From Alterirhizorhabdus solaris (GTDB lineage Bacteria > Pseudomonadota > Alphaproteobacteria > Sphingomonadales > Sphingomonadaceae): a stretch of 64,000 nucleotides of DNA. The stretch spans positions 1 through 64,000 of the forward strand of contig NZ_VNIM01000008.1 in assembly GCF_007785815.1 (NCBI RefSeq), read 5' to 3'. The notes under the pieces were generated by a model. It ran no database searches. It was not told the origin of the DNA and worked only from the letters and a program-made list of their open reading frames with translations. Of the stretch, positions 7,515-17,245 are shown in pieces (within the stretch, counting starts at the first letter, position 1; every line of letters starts with the position of its first letter). The position numbers and the translations under genes were made by a program.

Positions 7515-9857
7515 TCAGCGCGCCGCGCGCGGCTTGCCGCCGACGGTGAAGGTGGCGTGGGCCTGCGCCGTCGAGCTGTTGCCGACCCACAGGTCGAATG
7601 CCCCCGGATCGATCACCCAGCCGCGTTCCACCGAGTTCCAGTAGCGCACGTTGGCTTCGTCGAGGGTGAAGCGGACCTGCCTGCTCTCGCCGGGTGCCAG
7701 CGTCACCCGCTCGAACCCCTGGAGCAGGCGGATCGGCCGCGATTGCCGTCCCGCCCGTTGGTGGATGTAGAGCTGCACCACCTCGTCTCCGGCGCGCTTG
7801 CCGGTGTTGGTGACGGTCGTCGAGACGACGATCCTGCCGGCCGGCGCCAGTTCCGCCTTGTCGAGCGTGGGCGGGGCGATGGTGAAGCTGGTGTAGCTGA
7901 GCCCGAAGCCGAACGGGATCAGCGGCGTGGACGGCGCATCCCAGTAACGCTTGTCGGCCGTGTCGGGGTTGTGGGTGAGGTTGCGGGCATAATAGGTCGG
8001 CACCTGCCCCACGCTGCGCGGCCATGTGACCGGCGTCTTGCCACCCGGATTGACGTCGCCGAACAGCGCGCGCGCCACCGCCGCCCCGCCGCGCGACCCC
8101 GGATACCATGCCTCCAATATGGCCGGCACCTTGTCGTACACGCCCGTCAGGTCCAGCGGCCGCCCGTTCATCAGCACGACGACCACCGGCTTGCCTGTGG
8201 CGAGCACCGCATCGAGCAGCTTGCGCTGGTCGCCCGGCAAGGTGAGATCGGACCGCGAGGCCTGTTCCGAGCTCATCTCGATCTTCTCGCCCAGCGTCAG
8301 GATCACGACGTCCGACCGGCGGGCCAGATCGACCGCCTTCTTCAGTTCGTCGGCGGTCTGCGCCGGGGTCCACAGCTTCGCCGGGCCGCGCAGCCCGGCC
8401 AGCGGCGACGGCACCAGCCGGGAAAGCTGGACGCCCGGTGTCGTCTCGACGGTGGCGACGCCGTTCAGGCGCTCGCTTATTCCCTTGAAGATCGTCACCG
8501 CCTTGGCCGCATCCTGCGGGAAGGCCAGCGACACCGTGGTATCGCCCGGCGAATCCGCCATCGCGCCGATCACCGCCACCCGCTTCTGCGCGCCGGCCAC
8601 CAGCGGCAGGGCGTTGCCCTCGTTCCTGAGCAGCACCAGCGAGCGTTCGGCCGCGACCTGCGCCGCGGCGGCATGCGCCGGATCGTCGAGCACGCGCTGT
8701 GCCGCCGCCGCATCGACATAGGGGTTCTCGAACAGGCCCAGCCGATACTTGACCGTGAGGATGCGGCGCACCGCCTCGTCGATCCGCTTCATCGGCACCT
8801 TGCTGGCGCGCACGGCGCCGACCAGCGTCGAAAAGGCGTTCGGCGACATGGACATCTCCATGTCCACCCCCGCCATGAGCGCGCGGATCGATGCATCGGT
8901 CTTGTCCTCGGCGAACCCCTGCTTGACCAGGTTGTGGACGGCGCTGGCATCGGTGACGACCCAGCCCTTGAAGCCCAGCTCGCCGCGCAGGATGTCGGTC
9001 AGCAGCGTCCGGTTGGCCGAGGCCGGCACATCGTTGAGATCCATGTAGGCGCTCATGATGTTGCCGGCGCCGGCATCGATCGCCGCCGCGAACGGCGGCA
9101 GGTAGACGTTGTGCAGTTCGCTGTCGGACAGGTAGGCGGAGTCATAATCCCGCCCGCCCATCGAGGCGCCATAGCCGACGAAATGCTTGGGGCCGGCGAT
9201 GATATGCCCCGGCGTCCCGATGCCGGCGCCCTGGAACCCCCGCACCTGCGCGGCCGCCATCGCAGCACCCAGGTACGGATCCTCGCCCGCCCCCTCAACG
9301 ATACGGCCCCAGCGCGGATCGCGGGCGATGTCGATCATCGGCGCGAAGGTCCAGTGGATGCCGAGCGCGCGGGCTTCGCTGGCGGCGACACCGCGCGCCT
9401 GCTCCACCATCGCGGGGTCGAAACTGGAGGCGGTGGCGATCGGCACCGGGAACATCGTCCGCATGCCCCAGATCACGTCATAGCCCAGCAGCAGCGGGAT
9501 CTTCAGCCGCGTCTGCTCGACCGCGAGCTTCTGATACTTGTTGGCGACGGCGGGATCGTGGACGAACAGCACGGCGCCGAGTTCGGCCTTGCGCACATTG
9601 TCATCCAGCGGCGTCATCGGCGGCATGCCGGGAGGCGCCACCGCCCCGGTCGGGAACAGCGAGGCGATATCGAAACGCTGGCTAAGCTGCCCGACCTTCT
9701 CCTCCAGCGTCATCTTCGCCAGCAGCCGGTCGGCGCGCGCCTCGGCATCCTTCTCCGAGACAGGCGCCGCCGCCGCCGGTGGCGCGGGCCGGGACAGGAC
9801 CGGCCCGGCCGACGCCAGCGCGATCGCCGCGCCGGCGAGAAGATGGGACATCCGCAT
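7515..9857 (-). CDS. exported glycoside hydrolase family 3 (beta-glucosidase/xylosidase type)
   Basis: 780 residues starting MRMSHLLAGAAIALASAG, a Sec signal peptide. The GH3 N-terminal barrel carries the nucleophile region GFKGWVVTDASAVHNL, with Asp at about residue 303. The C-terminal domain has SDVVILTLGEKIEMSSEQASRSDL, and a fibronectin III-like end follows (VTNTGKRAGDEVVQLYI). Length and domain order match BglX-like periplasmic enzymes that release terminal beta-linked sugars. The start at 9857 was chosen because GGGAG lies 9 bases upstream. It follows GH2 and GH51 genes on the same strand. Glucosidase versus xylosidase specificity is not resolved. Confidence 0.9.
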   Translation of the reverse strand: MRMSHLLAGAAIALASAGPVLSRPAPPAAAAPVSEKDAEARADRLLAKMTLEEKVGQLSQRFDIASLFPTGAVAPPGMPPMTPLDDNVRKAELGAVLFVHDPAVANKYQKLAVEQTRLKIPLLLGYDVIWGMRTMFPVPIATASSFDPAMVEQARGVAASEARALGIHWTFAPMIDIARDPRWGRIVEGAGEDPYLGAAMAAAQVRGFQGAGIGTPGHIIAGPKHFVGYGASMGGRDYDSAYLSDSELHNVYLPPFAAAIDAGAGNIMSAYMDLNDVPASANRTLLTDILRGELGFKGWVVTDASAVHNLVKQGFAEDKTDASIRALMAGVDMEMSMSPNAFSTLVGAVRASKVPMKRIDEAVRRILTVKYRLGLFENPYVDAAAAQRVLDDPAHAAAAQVAAERSLVLLRNEGNALPLVAGAQKRVAVIGAMADSPGDTTVSLAFPQDAAKAVTIFKGISERLNGVATVETTPGVQLSRLVPSPLAGLRGPAKLWTPAQTADELKKAVDLARRSDVVILTLGEKIEMSSEQASRSDLTLPGDQRKLLDAVLATGKPVVVVLMNGRPLDLTGVYDKVPAILEAWYPGSRGGAAVARALFGDVNPGGKTPVTWPRSVGQVPTYYARNLTHNPDTADKRYWDAPSTPLIPFGFGLSYTSFTIAPPTLDKAELAPAGRIVVSTTVTNTGKRAGDEVVQLYIHQRAGRQSRPIRLLQGFERVTLAPGESRQVRFTLDEANVRYWNSVERGWVIDPGAFDLWVGNSSTAQAHATFTVGGKPRAAR

Positions 9858-9897
9858 TCGTATCAACTCCCTATCCGTTGCCGGATCGCCGCTTCGT

Positions 9898-12564
9898 TCA
9901 GCCCACCTGGATCGAAAGCGATGCGCTTTGCAACCCCGGGCTGGAGACGCGCACCTGCGCGTCGCCACGCCGGCCGGTGGGTTGCAGGATCGCCAGCGCG
10001 GTGCCGTGGAAGCTTCGCGTCAGGCCGTCCTGGAAGCTCTCGATGCCATAGGGGTTGGCCGATCCCGCCGCGCGCAGCATGGCCTTGCCGGCGACCTCGA
10101 ACGTCAGCGGCACGGCAGCGTCCGGCACCGGCCGGCCCTGCGCATCGCACACCTCGGCAAAGACATAGCCGAGGTCCGCCGCCGATCCGGCGATCCGGCT
10201 GCGTTCCGCCCGCAGTTTCAGCCGCGCGGGCGCGCCGACGGTTTCGAGCGTGCGGCGGCCGATCTCCCTGCCGCCCTTGTACGCGACGGCCACCAGCTTG
10301 CCCGGCTGGTACGGCACTTTCAGCACGACCTTGCACTTGTCGGCCGGCGCCAGCGCCTTGCGGCCCACTTCCTTGCCGTTGAGCAGCAACGCCACCTCGT
10401 CGCCTGTCGAATAGACGTGGACCGCCATCGGCCGCGCATCGCCAGCCGGCCACGTCCAGCTTTCCAGCACGTCGGGCCAGCCCCACGCGGTCTGCTCCTC
10501 GTGGTAGCCCTGCGGCACCGGGCGCTGGACGAACAGCGCCAGCGGCGTGCGCCCCCACACCACGTCGCGATACACGCTCGGCGGCTTCTTGAGGCCGATG
10601 AGGTCGATCTCGCCGGAGCCTGCCTGATAGGCCGGATAATCCCAGACGTAGAAGTTCAGCATGCTCACATCCATGCCGAAGATGATCTTCTTCTCGCTGT
10701 CGGGCGGCGCGGTATCGGAGCGCAGGCGCGAGGAGCCGGAGCCGACCTCGCCAATATAATCCATGCCGGTCCACACGAACTCGCCCATATAGGCCGGGAT
10801 GCGCTCCATATGCTCGCGGATGTCGTAGGCATCGGCGCTATGCGTCTCGGTCGTCAGGAAGGACAGGTCCGGGTAGGTCGCATGGTCCTTCTCCACCGCG
10901 TTGAACGAGTAGTTGTAGCTCGTTACGTCAAGCTGCGCGCGCGCGCCCTTGCCCTTCTCGCCGGCATAGGAAGCGGTGAGCGCCTGCGTGATGAAGCGCG
11001 TGGTGTCCTGCGCGCGGATCACGCCGCGCATCTGCGTGGCGATCTCCACGCCGCGCGGCGAGATCGCCTCGTTGATCTCGTTGCCGATGCTCCAGAAGGC
11101 GATGCTGGCATGGTTGCGATCGCGCCGGATCATGCTGGTCAGGTCGGCGCGCCAGTGATCCTTGAAGTACAGGTGGTAGGCGTCCTTCATCAACTTGGGT
11201 TTTTCCCACATGTCGAACGCCTCATCCATGACGATCATGCCGAGTTCGTCGCAGACATCGAGGAAGTAGGGCGAGGGCGGATTGTGCGAGCAGCGGATCG
11301 CGTTGAAGCCGTTCGCCTTCATCAGTTCCACCTTGCGCCGCTCGGCCCGGTCGATCGCCACCGCGCCCAGCATCCCATGGTCGTGATGCACGCACGCGCC
11401 CTGCAACTGGTACGTCTTGCCGTTCACCTGGAAGCCGGCCTTCGGCGACACCGCGATCGTGCGGATGCCGAACCGCTCGCTGATCCGGTCGGTGGTCTTG
11501 CCGCCCGCCGTCAGCGTGATGTCGGCGTGGTGCAGGTTCGGCGCGTCGGGGGACCACAGCGCCGGGCGCGGCACGGAAAGCTCGACGTCCACCCGGCCCG
11601 CCTGCCCGGCCGCCAGCGACACCGGCTTCACCGCCGTGGCGACCACGCGGCCCGCCGTATCGCGCAGCGCGACCTGACACGTCACCGTCTCGGGCCGGGT
11701 CGCGCGGTTCTCCACCTCCACCCCGACCAGCACCGTGGCGGCGTCGGCGGCCACCTTCGGCGTGGTGATCGCGGTGCCCGAATACGGCACGCGCACCGCC
11801 CCGGTACGGCTCAGCCAGACGTGGCGATAAAGCCCCGATCCCGAATACCAGCGCGCCGTCTCGCCCACGTTGGAGACACGCACCGCCAGCACGTTGGCGC
11901 CATCGGCGCGCAGGTGCGGCGTCAGGTCGAACACGAAGCCGAGGTATCCGTTCACGTTGCGGCCGAGCGACACGCCGTTGATCCACGCCTCGGCGATCAT
12001 GTACGCGCCGTCGAAGCGGATCTCCACCTGCTCGCCGGGCACGAGCGGGGTGAGCGTGAAGTGTTTGCGATACCAGCCGATCCCGCCGACCGTCCAGCCG
12101 GTGCCCCAGCCGAAGGCGGTGGCGTCGGTATCGAACGGGCCCACCTTGTGCGGCGGCCCGTCGGGGCTGGCCGGCGGCACCGATGCCATGACGATCGGCA
12201 CCTCCGGCGAGACCACCGGGGCCCCCTTGGGATGCGGGCCGGGGTTCCACAGCGCGACCGGCGGCACCCACGGATCGGTCGTCTTCGGCGCGCCGGGACG
12301 GTCCTCGATGCTCCAGTCGTGCGGCAGGTCCAGCTTTCGCCAGCCGGTGTCGTCGAACGTCGGGTTCTGCGCCTGCGCGGCATCCCCCAGGAAGAAGCGC
12401 CAGTCGGTGTCGAACAACAGGTCGCGCGCCGGCCCGCCCGCCGTGTCCGCGCGGACGGTGGCGGCCGTGGCATCGACGGCGTTGCCAAGCGTCAGGGCGA
12501 CGCCGCCGAGCGCGGCGGCCTTGAGCACGTGGCGGCGGGGGAGTTCGGAATCCTGCTGGGTCAT
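9898..12564 (-). CDS. Tat-exported glycoside hydrolase family 2 (beta-galactosidase type)
   Basis: 888 residues with a twin-arginine signal (PRRHVLKAAALGGVALTLG). A sugar-binding domain and an immunoglobulin-like domain precede the TIM barrel. In the barrel the acid/base Glu is in FWSIGNEINE (about residue 496) and the nucleophile Glu in MGEFVWTGMDY (about 595). A C-terminal region with WTWPAGDARPMAVHVYSTGDE resembles the DUF4982-type domain of bacterial beta-galactosidases. Export by Tat suggests folding before secretion to the periplasm. It lies 40 bases upstream of the GH3 gene and downstream of GH51, consistent with stepwise trimming of arabinogalactan-like chains. Galactosidase activity is by family resemblance only. 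Confidence 0.88.
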   Translation of the reverse strand: MTQQDSELPRRHVLKAAALGGVALTLGNAVDATAATVRADTAGGPARDLLFDTDWRFFLGDAAQAQNPTFDDTGWRKLDLPHDWSIEDRPGAPKTTDPWVPPVALWNPGPHPKGAPVVSPEVPIVMASVPPASPDGPPHKVGPFDTDATAFGWGTGWTVGGIGWYRKHFTLTPLVPGEQVEIRFDGAYMIAEAWINGVSLGRNVNGYLGFVFDLTPHLRADGANVLAVRVSNVGETARWYSGSGLYRHVWLSRTGAVRVPYSGTAITTPKVAADAATVLVGVEVENRATRPETVTCQVALRDTAGRVVATAVKPVSLAAGQAGRVDVELSVPRPALWSPDAPNLHHADITLTAGGKTTDRISERFGIRTIAVSPKAGFQVNGKTYQLQGACVHHDHGMLGAVAIDRAERRKVELMKANGFNAIRCSHNPPSPYFLDVCDELGMIVMDEAFDMWEKPKLMKDAYHLYFKDHWRADLTSMIRRDRNHASIAFWSIGNEINEAISPRGVEIATQMRGVIRAQDTTRFITQALTASYAGEKGKGARAQLDVTSYNYSFNAVEKDHATYPDLSFLTTETHSADAYDIREHMERIPAYMGEFVWTGMDYIGEVGSGSSRLRSDTAPPDSEKKIIFGMDVSMLNFYVWDYPAYQAGSGEIDLIGLKKPPSVYRDVVWGRTPLALFVQRPVPQGYHEEQTAWGWPDVLESWTWPAGDARPMAVHVYSTGDEVALLLNGKEVGRKALAPADKCKVVLKVPYQPGKLVAVAYKGGREIGRRTLETVGAPARLKLRAERSRIAGSAADLGYVFAEVCDAQGRPVPDAAVPLTFEVAGKAMLRAAGSANPYGIESFQDGLTRSFHGTALAILQPTGRRGDAQVRVSSPGLQSASLSIQVG

Positions 12565-12594
12565 GCGGGCACTTTCCTGTCTTCTCGATATCGA

Positions 12595-12624
12595 CGGCCC
12601 CGCGCGGCGCGCGACGGGGCCGTT
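12595..12624 (-). terminator. stem-loop between GH51 and GH2 genes
   Basis: A 9-base perfect inverted repeat (ACGGCCCCG / CGGGGCCGT, 12-base loop) sits in the 70-base gap downstream of GH51. No T-run follows, so it may be a partial terminator or an mRNA-stabilising hairpin rather than a strong stop. Confidence 0.4.
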
Positions 12625-12634
12625 TCATGTTGTG

Positions 12635-14332
12635 TCAGGGTTCGAGGCGAACCACCGTCACGGACTTGGGCGGCAGCGTCAGCTTGAGCGTACCGCCGCT
12701 CGCGCGGGCGGTAACAGGGCGGGGGGTGACGGTATCCGGCGCCGCGAAGCTGTTGATGCTGTCTACCCGCGGCGCGGTCAGCACCTCGCCCACCGCCGAG
12801 GTGGCGGAGACGCCGGCCACGCTGGTCGAGATATCCGCCGGGCTGTTCGGGTCGAGGTTGACCAGCGACAGCCACACCTTGCCGTCCTTGCCGCGCGCGG
12901 CGATGGCATCCACCTTGGGCAGCGTGATCGTGCCGACCTTGTATTCGCCGGCGTTGAACGTGACCGGCAGCAGCGTGGCATCTTGGAACGGCACGTACAT
13001 CTTGTACACGTGGTAGGTCGGCGTCAGGACCATCTTCGGCCCCTCGGTCATGATCATCGCCTGCAGCACGTTCACCATCTGGGCGATGTTCGTCATGCGG
13101 ACGCGGTCGGCATGGCGGGCGAAGATGTTGAGGTTCATCGCCGCCGCGATGCCGTCGCGCAGCGAGCTGTCCTGGATCAGGAACAGCGATTCCGTGCCGG
13201 CGCGCGGCTTCAGCCAGACGCCCCACTCGTCGACCACCAGCGCGACGTGCTTCTTGGGATCATATTTGTCCATGATGGCCGAATGCTTGGTGACGGTGCG
13301 GTCCATCCACTGCGTCTGCATCAGGACGTTGGCATATTCCTTCTCGCCGAAGCCGGTCCCCGGCTCGTTGAACGGCAGCGACCCCCAGGTGTACTGGTGC
13401 AGCGAGATGCCGTCGATGTCCCAGTAGATCGGGCTGCGGGCCTTCCACGCCTTCATGACGACTTCGGTGTAGGACGCATCCGAACTGTTCGGCCCGGCGG
13501 CGATGCGCTTCATGCCGTTGGGGTTGCTGGGCAGCGAATCCATCGGCTTGCCCGACATCAGATCCTTGGCGATCACCGAGTAATCGATCTTCGGCGGCGC
13601 CTGATCCGGGTTCTGGTTGTGAACGAAATGCGCGAAGGTCTTCATCTTCGTCACATATTCTTCGCCGGTGTAGGGGCCACCGCAGCCCCACATCTCGTTG
13701 CCGAGGCCGAGATACTTCACCTTGTAGGGCGCCTTGTGACCGTTGGCGGCGCGCTCGGCGGCGGCGGACGACGGCGCGACGGCGGTCATGTAGGCCAGCC
13801 AGTCGGACGCCTCCTGCACCGTGCCGGAGCCGACGTTGACGGAGATGTACGCCTCGGAACCGATCTGCGCGGCGAAATCCATGAACTCGTCGGTGCCGAA
13901 CGTGTTCGGCTCGATCGCGCCGGCCCAGTTGGTGTTCACCGTCGTCACGCGCTTGGCCGCCGGGCCGATGCCGTCGCGCCAGTGATATTCATCGGCGAAG
14001 CAGCCGCCCGGCCAGCGGACGACGGGCACCTTGATCGCCTTCAGCGCCGCCACGACATCGCTGCGGATGCCGCGCACGTTGGGGATGCGCGATCCCTTGC
14101 CGACCCAGACGCCGTCGTAGATGCCGAGGCCGAGATGCTCGGCGAACTGGCCGAAGATGTCGCGGTTGATGACGGCGCCGGGCTTGTCCGCCTGCACGAC
14201 GAGACCGCCGGGTGCGGTTGCCGGGGCCACGGGCGTTGCCGCCTGGGCGCGAACCGACACCGGCATGGCGACAGCCATGATCGCGGCCAGCCCCCCGAAG
14301 ACAACCGAGCGGCGACGAGACGTGTCGAGCAT
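12635..14332 (-). CDS. exported alpha-L-arabinofuranosidase, GH51
   Basis: 565 residues. The N-terminus LDTSRRRSVVFGGLAAIMAVA is a signal peptide with Arg repeats that could use Tat. The GH51 hallmarks are present: IFGQFAEHLG early, VVRWPGGCFADEYHWRDGIGP, the acid/base Glu in LGLGNEMWGCGG (about residue 213) and the nucleophile Glu in VVDEWGVW (about 369). GH51 enzymes remove arabinofuranose side chains from arabinan and arabinoxylan. The start at 14332 has an ideal AGGAGG 8 bases upstream. It supplies arabinose to the oxidative pathway encoded nearby, which is the strongest argument that arabinose is a substrate of this locus. Confidence 0.92.
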   Translation of the reverse strand: MLDTSRRRSVVFGGLAAIMAVAMPVSVRAQAATPVAPATAPGGLVVQADKPGAVINRDIFGQFAEHLGLGIYDGVWVGKGSRIPNVRGIRSDVVAALKAIKVPVVRWPGGCFADEYHWRDGIGPAAKRVTTVNTNWAGAIEPNTFGTDEFMDFAAQIGSEAYISVNVGSGTVQEASDWLAYMTAVAPSSAAAERAANGHKAPYKVKYLGLGNEMWGCGGPYTGEEYVTKMKTFAHFVHNQNPDQAPPKIDYSVIAKDLMSGKPMDSLPSNPNGMKRIAAGPNSSDASYTEVVMKAWKARSPIYWDIDGISLHQYTWGSLPFNEPGTGFGEKEYANVLMQTQWMDRTVTKHSAIMDKYDPKKHVALVVDEWGVWLKPRAGTESLFLIQDSSLRDGIAAAMNLNIFARHADRVRMTNIAQMVNVLQAMIMTEGPKMVLTPTYHVYKMYVPFQDATLLPVTFNAGEYKVGTITLPKVDAIAARGKDGKVWLSLVNLDPNSPADISTSVAGVSATSAVGEVLTAPRVDSINSFAAPDTVTPRPVTARASGGTLKLTLPPKSVTVVRLEP

Positions 14333-14535
14333 GTAGACTCCCTCCTGCGGTTTCACGGGCTTGTGGCGTTTCGTGCCATCGCGCGTTTGAAATCCGAACA
14401 CCGGACGCATTGCATATTACTCCGGGCAGTGAAAGCGGCCGCGGGCCCGATCGCACCGACGTGCCCGGCGCGGGGTCGCCGACCGTGGCGCGGGAGGCGT
14501 GGCCTCGCTACCCGGCGACGGCCGTCGTCGAAGGC

Positions 14536-15486
14536 TCATCGCGCCGCACCGGGCACCAGCTTGCGCATCGTCATCCAGCCATGAAAACTGGCGAGCCAGT
14601 CCCCGGTGGTGGTGCCGGGCCGGCCCATGCCGAAGCCGTGCCCGCCGGTCTCGTAGAGATGGAACTCGACCGGCCGCTTCGCCTTGCGCCACGCGTCGAT
14701 CAGGCCGAAGCCCTTGCCGGCGAACAGCGGGTCGTCCAGCGCGATCGCGCCGAACAACGGCGGCGCGTCGGCCGGCACCGCCACCGCTTCCAGCGGTGGA
14801 TAGATCGCGGCGACGAAATCCGGACGGTCCGTGATCCCCGCGTCGGTCGCCACCCTGACGGTGGAGATCGCCCCGGCCGAAAAGCCCATGAGGCCGATGC
14901 GTCGGGGATCGACGCCCCACTCCCCCGCGCGGCGCCGCACCAACCGCACCGCATTGGCCGCATCGGCGACTGCAGGCGGATAGTCGAAGGTGACATAGGC
15001 GCTCTGGCTGGCCGGCGGCATGTTCGCCACCGCCTGCTTCGCCATGTCAGCGAGGCTGCCGGTGACGGGCATGACCCGGTATTTGAGCACGAACGCGCTG
15101 ATGCCGCGCGCGGCCAGCCACCGCGCCTCCTGATAACCCTCGATATCGATCGCGAGGATGCGATAGCCGCCGCCGGGGGCGATGACGACCGCCGCGCCAT
15201 TGGCCTTGCCGGGCGCGGGCAGCACCGGCGTCACCGTCGGCACGCTCACGTTCCGCAGCACCGTCAGCGGCCCCATCCGGTCCTCCGCCTCCGCCTGCGT
15301 GGCCGGGGGCGTGCCGGGTGCCGCGCCCGGATAGAGCCGGATCGGCGCGAGGGTGCGGACACCGTTCGCCGCCGGAACGTCCTGCGCAGCGGCCGCGACC
15401 GGCGCGAACGCCGCCGGCACCATGCACAAGGCGGCGGCGGGCATCAGCCGCGACATCAGGCCACGGGCCTGCCGGATCGAGAACAA
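14536..15486 (-). CDS. exported alpha/beta hydrolase (acetyl-xylan-esterase-like)
   Basis: About 316 residues with a hydrophobic N-terminal export signal (LMPAAALCMVPAAFAPVAAAA). The oxyanion region AAVVIAPGGGYRILAIDIEG, the nucleophile elbow GFSAG and a late His (YETGGHGFGMG) give an intact serine-hydrolase triad. Such proteins are frequent in hemicellulose loci, where they remove acetyl or other acyl groups. Start is uncertain. I favour the TTG at 15486 because GGGGGAGGG lies 8 bases upstream; ATG at 15456 lacks a clear ribosome site and a GTG exists at 15507. It is probably part of the neighbouring arabinoside-degrading set. Confidence 0.75.
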   Translation of the reverse strand: MFSIRQARGLMSRLMPAAALCMVPAAFAPVAAAAQDVPAANGVRTLAPIRLYPGAAPGTPPATQAEAEDRMGPLTVLRNVSVPTVTPVLPAPGKANGAAVVIAPGGGYRILAIDIEGYQEARWLAARGISAFVLKYRVMPVTGSLADMAKQAVANMPPASQSAYVTFDYPPAVADAANAVRLVRRRAGEWGVDPRRIGLMGFSAGAISTVRVATDAGITDRPDFVAAIYPPLEAVAVPADAPPLFGAIALDDPLFAGKGFGLIDAWRKAKRPVEFHLYETGGHGFGMGRPGTTTGDWLASFHGWMTMRKLVPGAAR

Positions 15487-15623
15487 GATACGGACCCTCC
15501 CCCTCACCGCCTCGCGCCGATACTGGCACCGCCGGTTTTAGTCTTAGTAGCGACAATGCAGTGGCCCCGTTTCAATTGCAACCGCGCCCCGCTATCTCCG
15601 GGGAAAAGGGCGGAGAGGCCGGA

Positions 15624-16421
15624 ATGCACCCCAGATTGTCGATCAACAGCCTTTCGCTGGGCGAGGCCGGGCTTGCGAGCCATGTGGACACGACTGCCCG
15701 GCTCGGCGCGGCGGCGATCGGGCCGACGCTGGAGGAGGTCGTCGAATACGGGCCGGTCGCGGCGGCGCGACTGATCGACGACGCGGGGCTGGCCGTCGCC
15801 ACGCTCACCCACCGCGCCTTCGGTTTCGCGACACCCGATATCGCGGCGGCGGCGCGCGCGCGTCTGGACGACACCATCGCCGTCGCCGGGGCGATCGGCG
15901 CGCGGACCATCACCATGACGACCGGCGGCCGCGAACAACTGGCGTGGCACGCCGCCGCCGCCCGCTTCGCCGAGGCGGTCGCCCCGTGCGCGGCGCACGC
16001 GCGCGATGCCGGCGTCCGCCTGTCGCTGGAGCCGACCTCGCACCTGTATGCCGACGTCTCGATCGCACATCGCCTGACGGAGACGGTGGCGTTGGCCCGC
16101 GCCGCCGGCATCGGCGTGGGGATTGACCTGTTCGCCTGCTGGACCGATGCCGACATCGAGGCGGCGATCGCCGACGCGGGCGAGGTGATCGCGCTGGTGC
16201 AGGTGAGCGACCATGTGCCGGGCGACCGCGCCCTGCCCTGCCGCGCGGTGCCGGGCGACGGCGCGATCCCGCTCGCCCGGCTGCTGCCGCTGATCGAGCG
16301 CGCGGGCTTTCGCGGCTTCTACGACATCGAGGTGATCGGTCCCCGGCTCTGGTCCGGCGACATCGACGCGGGGCTGCGGCGAGGGGCGGCGTGGCTGGCC
16401 GGCATCCTGCCCCCCGCCTGA
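15624..16421 (+). CDS. sugar phosphate isomerase/epimerase-like TIM-barrel protein
   Basis: A 265-residue protein of the xylose isomerase-like TIM-barrel superfamily. Metal-site type segments include RLSLEPTSHLYAD (Glu), GIGVGIDLFACWTD (Asp), LVQVSDHVPGD and FRGFYDIEVIGPRLWSGD. The fold binds one divalent metal and usually isomerises or epimerises sugars or inositols, but also covers dehydratases and hydrolases. GGAGAGG lies 5 bases before the ATG. It stands alone on the plus strand, converging with the enoyl-CoA hydratase gene. A related-fold protein occurs at 22378-23223. Substrate unknown. Confidence 0.7.
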   Translation: MHPRLSINSLSLGEAGLASHVDTTARLGAAAIGPTLEEVVEYGPVAAARLIDDAGLAVATLTHRAFGFATPDIAAAARARLDDTIAVAGAIGARTITMTTGGREQLAWHAAAARFAEAVAPCAAHARDAGVRLSLEPTSHLYADVSIAHRLTETVALARAAGIGVGIDLFACWTDADIEAAIADAGEVIALVQVSDHVPGDRALPCRAVPGDGAIPLARLLPLIERAGFRGFYDIEVIGPRLWSGDIDAGLRRGAAWLAGILPPA

Positions 16422-16444
16422 ACCAGCCGCCCCGCCGCGGCGCG

Positions 16445-17245
16445 CTACGCCTTCTTGCGGCCGATGCTGGCGATGTGGCGCTTCATGCCTTCCTGATAGT
16501 CCGGCGACAGCATCAGCGTGCTGTTGGCCATCCGCTCCACCGCGGCGGCCTGATCCGCCCCGAGATCGGCGGCGAGTTCGATGGTGAGCTTGGCGGCGCC
16601 CATCATCTCGCCGTTCTGCTGGGTGAGGTGGCGGCAGAAGGCCATCACGTCCGCCTCGAAGCTCTCGTCGGGATAGACCTTGTGGACGAGCCCCATCGTC
16701 AGCGCTTCCTGCGCGCTGGCCGGCAGGTTCGCCATGATGAGCAGCCGTGCCCAGTGCGCGCCGACGACGCGGGTCAGCCGGCTCACTCCGTTGGTGGCGG
16801 GCAGCACGCCGAACTTGGCCTCTGGAAAGGCATAGCCGGCCGAGGCGGCGGCGAGGCGGAAATCACACGACAGCGACATCTCCAGGCTGCCACCCACGCA
16901 CATGCCCTGATGCGCCACGACGAACGGCTTCTCGATATGCTCCATCTCGTCCCAGATCTGGCGCATCCGGTTGGGCAGGCGGCGATGCATCTCGCGGATG
17001 CCGGAGCCGGTGGTGGGCAGCGCGCCGCCGCCCCCTTCCTTCAGATCCGCACCGGACGAGAAATACTTGCCCTTCGCCCGGATCAGCATGACCCGCAGCC
17101 TGGGCGTGTCGCGGAAGCGGTACACCGCCTCCTCCAGCCCGGCCATCAGGCTGGAACTGAGCGCATTGTACTTCTCGGGGCGGTTGAACGTCGCGATGAG
17201 GATGCCGTCCTCCTCGTCGACCAGAAGATGGGGGGCGTCGGTCAT
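16445..17245 (-). CDS. enoyl-CoA hydratase/isomerase, canonical crotonase
   Basis: 266 residues with the crotonase fold. The CoA-oxyanion loops are FSSGADLKEG and CVGGSLEMSLSCDFRLA, and both positions that hold the catalytic glutamates of classic hydratases are Glu (GGSLEM and FPEAKFGV). It should hydrate or isomerise a 2-enoyl-CoA in the cytoplasm. The start at 17245 (MTDAPHLL) has AGGAGG 8 bases upstream. There is no operon partner. It is a useful reference for the crotonase at 48549-49409, which lacks both of these glutamates. Confidence 0.85.
   Translation of the reverse strand: MTDAPHLLVDEEDGILIATFNRPEKYNALSSSLMAGLEEAVYRFRDTPRLRVMLIRAKGKYFSSGADLKEGGGGALPTTGSGIREMHRRLPNRMRQIWDEMEHIEKPFVVAHQGMCVGGSLEMSLSCDFRLAAASAGYAFPEAKFGVLPATNGVSRLTRVVGAHWARLLIMANLPASAQEALTMGLVHKVYPDESFEADVMAFCRHLTQQNGEMMGAAKLTIELAADLGADQAAAVERMANSTLMLSPDYQEGMKRHIASIGRKKA

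Noticed and set aside
9538-12687. A very long open frame on the plus strand opposite the GH3/GH2 genes.
   Set aside because: It is the antisense shadow of real glycosidase genes in GC-rich DNA; its translation is Arg/His/Gly-rich, with no domain.
14408-14415. GCATTGCA upstream of the GH51 gene, resembling one operator half-site.
   Set aside because: No second arm at the right spacing on either strand.
15553-15574. AATG-N13-TCAAT upstream of the TIM-barrel gene at 15624.
   Set aside because: The right arm differs from GCATT at several positions; too weak to call as another operator copy.
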